Source: Okapia johnstoni (lineage: Eukaryota; Chordata; Mammalia; Artiodactyla; Giraffidae). From it: a DNA stretch of 64,000 nucleotides. The notes under the pieces were generated by a model, which was not told where the DNA came from, did no database searches, and worked only from the letters and a program-made list of their open reading frames with translations. The stretch spans positions 21,337,001 to 21,401,000 of the forward strand of contig CM044306.1 of assembly GCA_024291935.2 (NCBI GenBank), written 5' to 3'. The translations under genes and the position numbers were made by a program. Positions 34,743-44,660 of the stretch are shown in pieces. Each line of letters starts with the position of its first letter. The stretch's first letter is position 1.

Positions 34743-36461
34743 TAGGGATGAAGACAGGCCGGAGTGATGGAGGAGCAGAAAGAATATGCCCCTAACGCAT
34801 CGTGTTTTATATTTCTCCTGGGAGGTTGGAAGTTTTGGGGTGCAGGGTTCAGATTGTGAGATGAATGAAGTAAAACCCCAGACTCTTTTCTTATCCCTTA
34901 AAAACCTTTAAGTTTTTTTCCCAAATTTCCAAATCAGCTTTGGAGCCCAAAACATCTCCCACATTCTGGCTGAGCAGACATTGGTCAGTGGCCTGTGATA
35001 CTTATTCAAATCAAAGTGATGCTGAAGAACTGAAGAAATGCATCAAACTCAATGTCCAACTTTAAGGTGCCAGCCCTTGCTGCCCCCAGCCCTCTGCTGC
35101 CAGGTTCCCTAACTGTCAGGCTGAAGATGCAGCTGCATCAAGGGCTGGAACTCCATCCATTCCCTGGCTGATGAAAGAGAAGCTTTCCTCCTCAGTTATG
35201 ATTCCTAGGCTCTCCAGATGGGACAGAGTCTCCAGAGCCTGGTTAAAGAGACTAAGTCCCAGGTGGAGCCTTTGATACTCTGCTTCCAGGAAAACTTGGA
35301 GACGAAGCTCCTCTCCATTTCTCCAGCTTCCTCAGGCCTATGCCAAGCCCTACTCTGCTTTCCCCTGTTCCAACTGGGAAAAGCCAGGTGTTGTTGGCCA
35401 CACCTGTAAGACAGCAAGGATGGCATGGAGGACACAGAGTGGTGATGAGGCACTGGGCTCCTGGGTATAGTGGGGTCTATCTCTTTGTATGTCAAGGTTT
35501 CAGAGTTCAACCAGGGCTGGGTGACCTTCAGCCCCTCACCCTAAAAGTCCCTGGGCAGCTTGAAGTGAAGACAGAAGAGCACTGCCTCCCACTGGAAGAA
35601 TTTGTTCCAGAATGGCCACCACCTGCATGGTAGAGAATAAACACCACAAGGCGCTTTGCATTTGGGGACCTACCAACTTCAGAGGTAGTCTGCAGTAAAA
35701 TTTTAAAGTTCAGTCCCTGCTCCTTCCTTGACCCCTTCTACCCGTTTGTGCTATATCAGAGAAGAAATGGGCATGGATTAAGAATCTGGAGATCTGAGAT
35801 CTGTAGAGAGCTCTGCCAAGAGCCTGCTATGTGGCCCTGGAGTAGTACCCTCTGCTCTCTGGTCCAAAGTGCTCATCATGGGAGGGGGGTGGAATTGGGT
35901 GTGCTCCCACATCCCTTCTAGTGTTCAAGTTTACCTTTGTTGTCATCTCTGACATCCACTGTGCAATCCTCAGATCCTCACCAACTCTGTGTGTTGGAGA
36001 AGGAAGACTTTCTCCATGGACACGGCCAGCAGCTGCTGCTGCTCCTGGTTCAGCTCTGCAGAGGGTACAGGAGTGGTGAAGTGGTGATGGCATGAGGGAC
36101 AGGGCCATGCTCTCTCCCTCTCTGGCGGGCAGGGGATTGTAAGGCAGCTCTGGGAGTTGGGGCTTGCATGAGTGTGTGTGATGTGTGTGTTTGTTTGTTG
36201 GAGGTGCCGCAGATTCACTCCCCTCCAGGAGAGGATAAGAGAAGATTCTTAAAAGGATATATTCCCCTTTCCATTGGGAAAAATGAGTGGGAGTGGGGGG
36301 AGGGTAGGAGGACTTGCACCTCTTATTTTTCTTTGGAGGGGACATCTGGAGCTTGGACCCTGAGTCACTCTGCTTTGTTGCTTGGTACCACAGCTGGCTT
36401 GATGGGCATGCAAGCTTTGCATGGGTCCCATGCTTAGTTTAACACTGCTGTTGTCAAGTTA

Positions 36462-36670
36462 GGGCTTCCCTTTGGCTCAGCAGTAAAGAATCCGCCTGCC
36501 AGTGCAGGAGACATGGGTTTGATCCCTGGGCTGGGAAGATCCCCTGGAGAAGGAAATGGCAACTCATTCCAGTATTCTTGCCTGGGAAGTCCCATGGACA
36601 GAGGAGCCTGGTGAGCTACTTTCCATGGGGTCCCAAAGAGTTGGATAGGACTTAGTGACTAAAAGGACAA
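36462..36670 (+). repeat. Bov-tA SINE in gasdermin relic
   Basis: Forward element: GGGCTTCCCTTTGGCTCAGC through GACTTAGTGACTAAAAGGAC, between relic exons J and I. Confidence 0.88.
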
Positions 36671-37139
36671 CAGTTGTCATCTTAAATAATAACTCAATGA
36701 AATTTTAACATATTTCTCATTTTGCAGTGGGACTCGTAAATTACATTTCAGGTCCTCTTTCTTGGTACCACTGGGCTGAGTCCAGTAGGGCCGTCAACCA
36801 CATCAGTAACTCATCCTACCCCAACTCGCGACCCTTGCCACCCAGAGCCTCCACAGGGAGAGGATGTATTCAGCCAGTATGGGGCTGAGTTTGCCAGAAG
36901 TCTCCTACAGTCATTTGAGGACTGAGTCCCAGGGCTTCCCCTCGGACTCCTAGGACCTCTGGCTTGTTAAGATCCAGGCCCCCTTCACCCATGTGGTAGA
37001 GAGGTGAGAATTGGTCAGCTAGATATTCCGGTAGTTAAGAGAGACAGGGAGTTCTGTGAGGGAGGAGGAGCAGGTCTCCCTACTAAGAGGGAGGGCTCCC
37101 TCGGGGCAGGAGTCTAATCTCCCCCCTTAGCATAAAGAA

Positions 37140-37660
37140 GCCTCCCTTGAGGTGGATGTGCTCGCCGAGATCTCCCGGAGGAGGCCAGTCCCGCCCTATC
37201 TGATCTGCGTCTGGCCCCTGCTGTCCCTAGCTCTAGCCCAGGCCGCCCACACCCGCCCCCAGCTGCGTTAAGCCCCGCCCTCACTCCGTTGTCCCGCCCC
37301 CCCACCTGGCCCCGCCCTCAGCGCCGAAGGTTTAGCCATCACCAGCACCCCAACTCCGCCCCCACAGACTCAAACCGGGCCCCCAGCCGTTTTAAGCCCC
37401 GCGGTCCTGCAGTCACCACTGCAGCGTGCTCCGGAACGCCAATGTCACCCCGCCCCCAGACTCCCGCAATCCCGCCCACTTCGCCCCGGCCTTGCCCCCG
37501 GCGCCCCGGCCCCGCCCCCCGCTAGGCCCAGGGCTCCTGCAGCCTCCGCGCCTGGCCCAGTGGCGGCAGCAGCAACTCCTCCACCTCAGCCTGTAGCTCC
37601 TGAAACCCCGTGGGCCCTCCGGGGACCGGCTCAGGCTCAGACAGAGCTTTGAGTACAGGA
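37140..37660. promoter_or_regulatory. Orphan CpG island with repeated GC boxes inside the gasdermin relic
   Basis: This is a strongly GC- and CpG-rich block with at least seven CCCGCCC-type GC boxes on the plus strand between about 37270 and 37520, several embedded in loosely repeated CCCCGCCC units. It overlaps the exon H remnant of the gasdermin pseudogene (about 37480-37620) and its downstream intron. No intact gene starts here on either strand. It could be a cryptic promoter, a GC-rich minisatellite, or the remains of an intragenic island. Confidence 0.6.
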
Positions 37661-38054
37661 CAGTAGTGACCAGAACCCTACCCAGTGTCTACTTCCATGT
37701 AACTTCACCCGAAAGGCCCGCCACTCCCAGGCACTTGATTGTGGGGCCTGGTGTCCTGGTCCTCCCTCAAGAACCGCTCCCCAGGGAAAGAGGATCAGAT
37801 CAGGGTGACGGAGGAGCTCAACTCCTTACAGTATTTTTCGATGGTCGTTGAGGATCCTGCCGAGGGGAAAGGAACATTACAGGCGTCTGCAACAGAAGCA
37901 GAAGGACTGAGACCCCTAAGGGTAGAGGTGTCCTCCTGCCCCCAGGGGCAACCCAGCCTCATCCTGCCTGGTAGAGTGGTGGTGGAGGCGGGGGCAGGGA
38001 GAGGATGCACTTAAAGGCCCAAGAAACCGGTGGCTGGGATTCCTGACATCATTG

Positions 38055-38330
38055 CTGCTGCTGCTAAGTCGCTTCAGTCGTGTCTGACTCTGTGTGACCC
38101 CATAGACGGCAGCCCACCAGGCTCCCCCGTCCCTGGGATTCTCCAGGCAAGAACACTGGAGTGGGTTGCCATTTCCTTCTCCAATGCATGAAAGTGAAAG
38201 TGAAAGTGAAGTCACTCAGTCGTGTCCGACTCTTGGCGACCCCATGGACTGCAGCCCACCAGACTCCTCCGTCCAAGGGGTTTTCCAGGCAAGAGTACTG
38301 GAGTGGGGTGCCATTGCCTTCTCCCCTGAC
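38055..38330 (-). repeat. Bov-A SINE dimer in gasdermin relic
   Basis: Reverse units: GCTGCTGCTGCTAAGTCGCT through GAGTGGGGTGCCATTGCCTT, between relic exons F and E. Confidence 0.88.
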
Positions 38331-39319
38331 ATCACTACATCCTGTTAAAGTCTGAGGGACACCTCTGCATCCCAGCCACCATCGGCCCGAGGGTTTGACA
38401 TAGGACTCTGGGAATGAGGTCTTCACTTGAGCAGTTTCTTTCCTTTGCTGGAAAAAGGGGGTCTTTGTGTCTCTCTCGCCTTCTAAGACTTTGTCCATCT
38501 TTTCCCAGCCTCCATCATATTATGGGGTGGGAGGGAAGAAGAGTCCTTCAGCTTCTCTCACCTTCGGAGGAGAACAATGTCAGGTTCTGGTCCTTGAATA
38601 GGAACATGTCTATGGGATTCAGAAATGGGACACTGACTCCCTGCCTCCATCTTGCCTTCTCTGGCCCACTCTCCTCACCACATATACCCACATAGTGTGG
38701 TCTCGGAGAGGGGAGGAGTGGTGTGAGGTATATGCTTTAGGGAGCTGCACAGAAAGGGTTCGAAGGGGCTGAGAAGGGGTCTAGGGTCATCAGTTAGTTT
38801 GGAGAGCAGAACTTAAAGAGGAATGGAAGACCCCCACCCCCCATATTTCAGCCCTGAGACTGGGGGTCCAGCCCTAGGCTGCCTGCCTCCCCTCCTCTCC
38901 TTTGTGTTCACCTAGCTTCCAGCTGGCACCCCCCACCCCCTTCCCCCTAATGACTACTGCTTGGGGAAGGCTGATGTTGGTGATGGGACTGAGAGAGCCC
39001 TGGGGAAAGACAGGCCATCAAGGGGCAGGTGGTGCAGTGGGGAACATGGGAGAGAAATGAAGACAGGGGAACTTGGCCGATGGGGTGAGAACTCTGGCAG
39101 GAGGTGGAGCTGTGAGGGGAAAGAACTGGTTGGAGTCTCAGAGCCTAGGTTTTGCTCACAGATTCCCCACCGAGTAGCTGGTGAGCCACTGGATTTTTCC
39201 CAGGGAGTTTCTTAAACACATGCAATGGGGACTGCAGCAGCAGTGTAGCCTAACCTCACAGGATTCCTGTGAGATAATAGATGGAAAAGTCTTTAGAAAA
39301 GAGAAGAAAAGAGCAGGGG

Positions 39320-39515
39320 AAACTTCCTGCTGGCCCAGTGGTTAAGAATCCATTTTGAAATGGAGGTGACTCCGGTTCCATCCTTGGTTGGGGAACTAAG
39401 ATCCTACCTGCCGCAGAGCAACAAAGCCCAAGTGCTGCAACTACTGAGCCCTGTGCTCTAGAGCCTACGTGCCGCAACTAAGATCCAACGAGCCAAATAA
39501 ATACATATTATAAAA
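39320..39515 (+). repeat. CHR-type SINE (long form) in gasdermin relic
   Basis: Forward element: AACTTCCTGCTGGCCCAGTG, GGTTGGGGAACTAAGATCC, AAATAAATACAT tail, just downstream of relic exon C. Confidence 0.8.
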
Positions 39516-39849
39516 GATGCCTGGCAGCAGTGAGGAGGGGGATGGAGCTAGCCCTCCTGTCTGGCTCCCTTCAGCATCACACAGCCTCGGTCACCATGTA
39601 CAGACAGGTTCTCCCCATGCTCCTGAAGCTTCTTCAGCTTCTTGCGCTGGGTGGGGTGGAGCTGGCTCTGAGCGGGTGGAGCTCTCTTCCTGTCCATGTC
39701 CAGCTCTCTCAGTGGCACCCCTGGGTCCACCCTTCCCACAACCCATTCCCTTGGAAGGGAGTGTGTGTATCATAGAGGTACAGGGGGCCTGTGGATTCTA
39801 GTCCTGGAAGAACCAGGACGGTGTGATCTTGGACAACTCACCACCCTTT

Positions 39850-40090
39850 TCTGGGCTCTTTTGTATTGATAGTTGTGGTGCATAGGCTTCTCATTGTGGT
39901 GGCTTCTCTTGTTGCAGAGCATGGGCTCTAGAGTTTGCAGGCTTCAGTAGTCAGAGCATGCAGGCTCGGTAGTTGTGGCACATGGGCTAGTTGCTCTGTG
40001 GCATGAGGAATCTTCCCAGATCAGGGATGGCACCCATGTCCCTTGCATTGGCAAGTGAATTCTTAACCACTGGACCAACAAGGAAGTCCT
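39850..40090 (-). repeat. CHR-type SINE (long form)
   Basis: Reverse element ending GGACCAACAAGGAAGTCC, in the relic intron between exons C and B. Confidence 0.75.
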
Positions 40091-40149
40091 ACTAAAAGTA
40101 TTTTTAAGAACTCAGAAAGCAATGCAGTAGGGCCCTGTAGTGTCATCTT

Positions 40150-40221
40150 TTTTAAAAAAAATTATTTTATTGAAGTATAGCTGATTTACAATGTTATGTT
40201 AGCTTCTGGTGTACATCAGTG

Positions 40222-40268
<47 letters not shown>

Positions 40269-40918
40269 AGTATACATATATGTGTAGGCATATATATACA
40301 TTCTTTTTCATATTCTTTTCCATTATGATTTATTACAGGAAATTGAATATAGTTCTTACACTATACAGTAGGACCTTGCTATTTATCTGTTTTATATATA
40401 ATAGTTTGCATCTGCTAATCCAAAATTCCCAATCCATCTCTCCCCTACCCTCCTCTTCCTTGGCAACCACAAGTCTGTTCTCTGTGTCTGTGAGTCTGTT
40501 TTTGTTTCATAGATAAGTTCATTTGTGTCATATTTTAGATTCCATGCATAAGTGATATCATATGGTATTTATTTTTCTCTCTGATTTTACTTAGTATGAT
40601 AATCTCTAGGTCCACCAATGTTTCTGCAAATGGCATTATTTCATTTAGTTCTTTTTTACGGCAGAGTAGTATTCCATTGTATCTATGTACCACATCTTCT
40701 TTATCCATTCTTCTGTCAATGGATGTTGAGGTTTCCATGTCTTGTCTATTGTAAATAGTGCTGCAATAAGCACTGAGGTGCATGTATCTTTTCAAATTAC
40801 ATTTTTTTTCAGATATATGCCCAGGAATGGGATTGCAGGATCATATGGCAACTTTATTTTTAGTTTTCTGCGGAATCTCTGTACTGTTCTCCATAGTGAC
40901 TGCACCAATTTACATGTG
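40150..40918 (-). mobile_element. L1 3' end, 5'-truncated, with (TA)n tract
   Basis: Reverse L1: 3' UTR-type sequence at left, a (TA)n run at about 40226-40262, and an ORF2 tail at 40535-40795 (KEDVVHRYNGILLCRKKELN). Lies in the relic intron between exons C and B. Confidence 0.85.
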
Positions 40919-40924
40919 AAGAAA

Positions 40925-41245
40925 GAAAATGAAAGTGAAAGTCACTCAGTCATGTCCGACTCATTGTCACCCCATGGACTACACAGTCCATGGAATTCTG
41001 CAGTCCAGAATATTGGAGTGGGTAGCCTTTCCCTTCTCCAGGGGATCTTCCCAACTCAGGGATTGAACCCAGGTTCCCCCGCATTGCAGGTGGATTCTTT
41101 ACCAGCTGAGCCACCAAGGATGCCCAAGAATACTGGAGTGGGTAGCCTAACCCTTCTCCATGGATCTTCCTGACCCAGGATTCGAACCAGCATCTCCTTC
41201 ATTGCAGGCAGATTCTTTACCAGCTGAGCTACCAGGGAAGCCCAG
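40925..41245 (-). repeat. Bov-tA SINE
   Basis: Reverse element with two GATTCTTTACCAGCTGAGC boxes (41091 and 41211), consistent with partial duplication or two insertions. Confidence 0.85.
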
Positions 41246-42584
41246 TTTACATGTAGTGTCTTCTAAATGGCCCTGTGTGGACAAAAGCTTCTCCCCACCT
41301 CAAAATGGCAAAAATGTGTAATAACAGTCTCCTCGACTTTGAGTTACTTGCAAAAAAGGTCAAATCTTGGAGCATTTACTCTCAGGGATAGGGACCAGGT
41401 GATGCATTCCTATCAGGGCAGAAGTATTAATGAAATGAAGATCTCTGCCTGCTCTGATAGCCTGCACTGCTTGGGGCAGGGGCATGCCTCTTGGTGCCAA
41501 GCTCTTTGGCTGGCCTGTTATCTCAACCTGCCTCCCCACCTCACTCTGCAAACTCGTCCCTTCTTAGGTTTTCCAGATCTTTCTTAATGCTGAGGTTTTG
41601 GGTGTCGAGGGAATTTTGACACTTGTTGCTGCCTGTGACAGAGATATTCACCAGGAGCCCTATGACTGCAACTTTGTTGATCTCGGAGTCTTTTCTTGGT
41701 TCTCCAAGACAGACACCACGCCCCTGTGATTTCCCCCACACATTCTTTGAGAGAACATTTCCTCATGGCTTGACTTTGCATGATAGGGGTCCCTGACCCC
41801 TAAAATGAATGAATAAAATGAATGAAAATTGAGGGCTGACCTCTGAGGTTAATTTTAGTATGGGGGCTTGAGTTGTTGTTTTTAACATTCTAAAAGAGGA
41901 AGGTAGTGATCGTCATAAGTGCAGAAGAAAGTATTGAGACCGGCAGGAGATAAACTGGATTACAGGGAACTGAAGCAGGTGCGTGGGTGTGATGTTGACC
42001 ATGGGACATTAAACGGGGGCAGAGAAGGATCATGATGTTCTGACTCAGGTGCTGGAGAGGCATCTTCACTTACCCGAGGAGCTGTTACAAGAGTGACTGG
42101 GCCCTCTGCACAGCCCCAGGGCAGATCTTGGTCCCGTGGGAGGATGGTATGAGGATACAGCACTGGTAGAATGAGCATTTTCCAACAGTCATTCTGCATT
42201 ATTTATTATAGACAGAGCCCGGACAAGCAGCAAAGACCCAGTGCAGCCAAAAATAAATAAATAAATTAAAAATAATACTTCAGTAATGTCTCTCCCTGCT
42301 GTCAGGCTGTTGATTTTCCCTGCTGTTGTTCTATCTGTGATGAACTTTTTTCCTGTTTTAAATAGGAATGTTTGTATGCAGGAACCTGTTGTATGCAGGA
42401 AAACATAGTTGCAATATTATTAGAACTCTATATAAAAAAAGATTTTCAAAAATAGGCAAAATAAATGTGTTCTCTGTGAGTGCTCCTGTGAACAAAGTGC
42501 CTGAACCATAGTGTGTATTTGCTTTAGATGTCCCTTCTGGGCTCACATGACCCCTGTGCATGCCTCTGTCATCACTAAGGGAAG

Positions 42585-42775
42585 GGAAAGTCACTCAGTC
42601 ATATCCGAATCTGCGACCCCATAGACCATACAGTCTATGGAATTCTCCAGGCCAGAATACTGGAGTGGGTAGCCTTTCTGTTCTCCAGGTGATCTTCCCA
42701 GTCCAGGGATTGAACCCAGGTCTCCCGCTTTGCAGACGGATTCTTTACCAGCTGAGCCACAAGGGAAGCCCCCTT
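42585..42775 (-). repeat. Bov-tA SINE
   Basis: Reverse element: AGTCACTCAGTCATATCCGA through CAGCTGAGCCACAAGGGAAG. Confidence 0.88.
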
Positions 42776-43159
42776 GTCATCGCTAACTGATACGCTAATT
42801 GTCATCACTGATACATAGTCAGGTCCCCAAAGATGGGCACCACGACTTCCTCCTCTTTGTACTTGCAGCGCCTGATACATAGTAGTAACTCTGTAAATGT
42901 TTATGAAATGAGCGAGTGGACTTGTGGCATTGTCTGTGGCAGCTCAGATACCTTGCACTGTCTGCTTGGTTTTCTGCCTTCCTGGTTTGGGAAATCATTC
43001 CTCACAGGACGCTGAGGTTCCTGATAACAGAGCCTCAGAGAGATGAGGGCAAACCGTTTCTAAACTGGAACTCCCCTTAATCTAATGGGGGAGGGACTTG
43101 GAAGAAGGTGCCTGGTTCTCTCTCCTGGTTTTGATACCAACACCCTCTTATCACCTGGC

Positions 43160-43378
43160 CTCTCAAGTGGCGCTAGTGGTAAAAAACATGCCTGCCAATG
43201 CAGGAGACATAAGAGATGCGGGTTTAATCCCTGGTTAGGGAAGATCCCCTGGAGGAGGGCATGGCAACCCACTCCAGTATTTTTGCCTGGAGAATCCCAT
43301 GGACAGAGGAACCTGGCAGGCTACAGTCCATAGGGCTGCAAAGAGTTGGACACAACTGAGCGACTTAGCAGCAGCAAC
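43160..43378 (+). repeat. Bov-tA SINE
   Basis: Forward element: CCTCTCAAGTGGCGCTAGTG through CTGAGCGACTTAGCAGCAGC. Confidence 0.85.
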
Positions 43379-44264
43379 AGCTGCTCATTCAGGGTTGCAC
43401 TTGGTAGGTCTGCACAGGAGGCCAGGACAGGAAGGGTGGGGCTGTGCCCCACCTGCTGCTTCTTAACTGTCTCCCTCAGTTCCCATGAGCTCAGTTTGTT
43501 TTCTCTCCACTTCCTTTGGTAGCTAACCAGGCGTTGTATGGGCTTCGTCTGGGGAATGTCTTGGCCTCACCAGCATCAAAGCTCTGCAAAGAGAAAGGAC
43601 CCTATTTCTTCCATTATTAGCCTAGGGGTTCCCTGAGAGTTAGGATCATAGCTCTCCTCCTCAGATGGGGACTTCCTGAGGGTAGCGTCTGCTTTCTCTG
43701 CCGCTCCAGGTTTTGCTCCATAGGCAGGAAGAAGCAGGTGATGGAAAGGCTGAGTGAGGGCCTCTCCTGTGCTCCCACCCCCACCCACAGCCCGCAGGCT
43801 CCAGAATGCTGCTTGTGGATGACAAGCTGGGACCTGCCGTCTTGGGTTCTTGCATCAAAGCTGGACTAGGCATGTGGCTGGGCTCTCTCAGTACCTGGCA
43901 GTTTTATTCCTAGCTCCAGCACGCCTTTGGGGAGAGGTTGGTTTCGACACAGCACGTCTCCCTTACCTCTGTACCAGGCAGAAGGGCCAGAAGCAGGGAA
44001 CAAAAATGAGGCCACCCAGCTGCCATGCCAGGGCCCAGGTGGCATTTTGGACCTTTGGCTCTATGACCTCTGGTCCCTGGTAGAGGTAAGGATGGGGGTG
44101 AAACCAGGTGTGCCACCACTTCCTGCCTGCTCGGGGATACCCAGAGGCCAAGGTGCCAAGGGAAGGGCTTAGGGATTCAGTGACTGTGGTCCCAGCAGGT
44201 GTTTCTCTCAGTCTGTGGGTGCCCACTTCGTTTAGTCTCCTGTCATGGGTTGAGTTGAAGCTAC

Positions 44265-44660
44265 AGCATTTAAAAAAATTATTCATTTATTTATTAATTT
44301 TTGGTTTCACTGGGTCTTCATTGCTGTGTGTGGGCTTTCTCCAGCTGCCGTGTGCAGGCTTCTCATTGCAGTGATTTCTCTAATTGTGGAGCACCGGTCC
44401 TAGGACCTGAGCTCAGTAGCTGTGGTGCATGGGTTTAGTTGTCCCACAGGATGTGGAATCTTCCCAGACAAGGGATCAAACCCATGTCCCCTGCATTGGC
44501 AGACAGATTCTTTTTTGGCTGCACTGGGTCTTAGTTCGTTGCAGCATGAGAAATCTCTTAGTTGCGGCATGCGGGATCTAGTTCCTCAACCAGGGATCAG
44601 ACCCGGGGCCCCTGCATTAGGAGCTTGTAGTCTCAGCCACTGGACCACCAGGGACGTCCA
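44265..44660 (-). repeat. Two CHR-type SINEs in tandem
   Basis: Reverse elements at about 44265-44515 and 44515-44660; the second ends GGACCACCAGGGACGTCC. Confidence 0.75.

Larger units (their letters stand above)
29421..35349. other. Spacer between GSDMA and the gasdermin relic
   Basis: Repeat-rich spacer: (GT)n tracts at 29734-29773 and 33924-33983, an L1 3' end, several CHR SINEs, Bov-tA SINEs, and a BovB 3' end at 32940-33431. No gene is recognised. An open frame downstream of exon K (about 35130-35335, minus) has no recognisable domain. Confidence 0.55.
35350..44055 (-). pseudogene. Decayed second gasdermin gene between GSDMA and LRRC3C
   Basis: Remnants of ten GSDMA-type coding exons lie in GSDMA order on the same strand. 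Approximate exon homologues: A 43895-44055, B 41545-41723, C about 39535-39665, D 38912-38999, E 38562-38609, F 37830-37856, H about 37480-37620, I 36842-36958, J 35982-36055, K 35350-35622. Exons E, F and J have exactly the GSDMA lengths (48, 27, 74 nt) and keep AG/GT borders; D is 88 nt against 97 but keeps phase. A keeps FWPFCLVQR (GSDMA FHPFCLVLR), J keeps LLAVSMEKVFLLQ, and K keeps ALVEL, NLDIQRDRPHYTQEP and LCVLHAILAVLQ. Lesions: start codon lost, internal deletion and in-frame TAA in A; a CTGTCTGT duplication and stops in C; TAG at 37522-37524 in H; three stops in I; TGA at 35536-35538 and 35500-35502 in K. The 21-nt exon G was not found. It cannot encode a gasdermin as it stands. Some exons resemble GSDMC/GSDMD as much as GSDMA. 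A transcribed non-coding relic is possible. Confidence 0.86.

Noticed and set aside
35130..35340. Minus-strand open frame with an amphipathic stretch (EELRLQVFLEAEYQRLHLG) just past relic exon K
   Set aside because: It lies beyond the terminal stop of exon K, has no acceptor that fits and matches no gasdermin segment. Probably chance, although I first considered it as the last exon.
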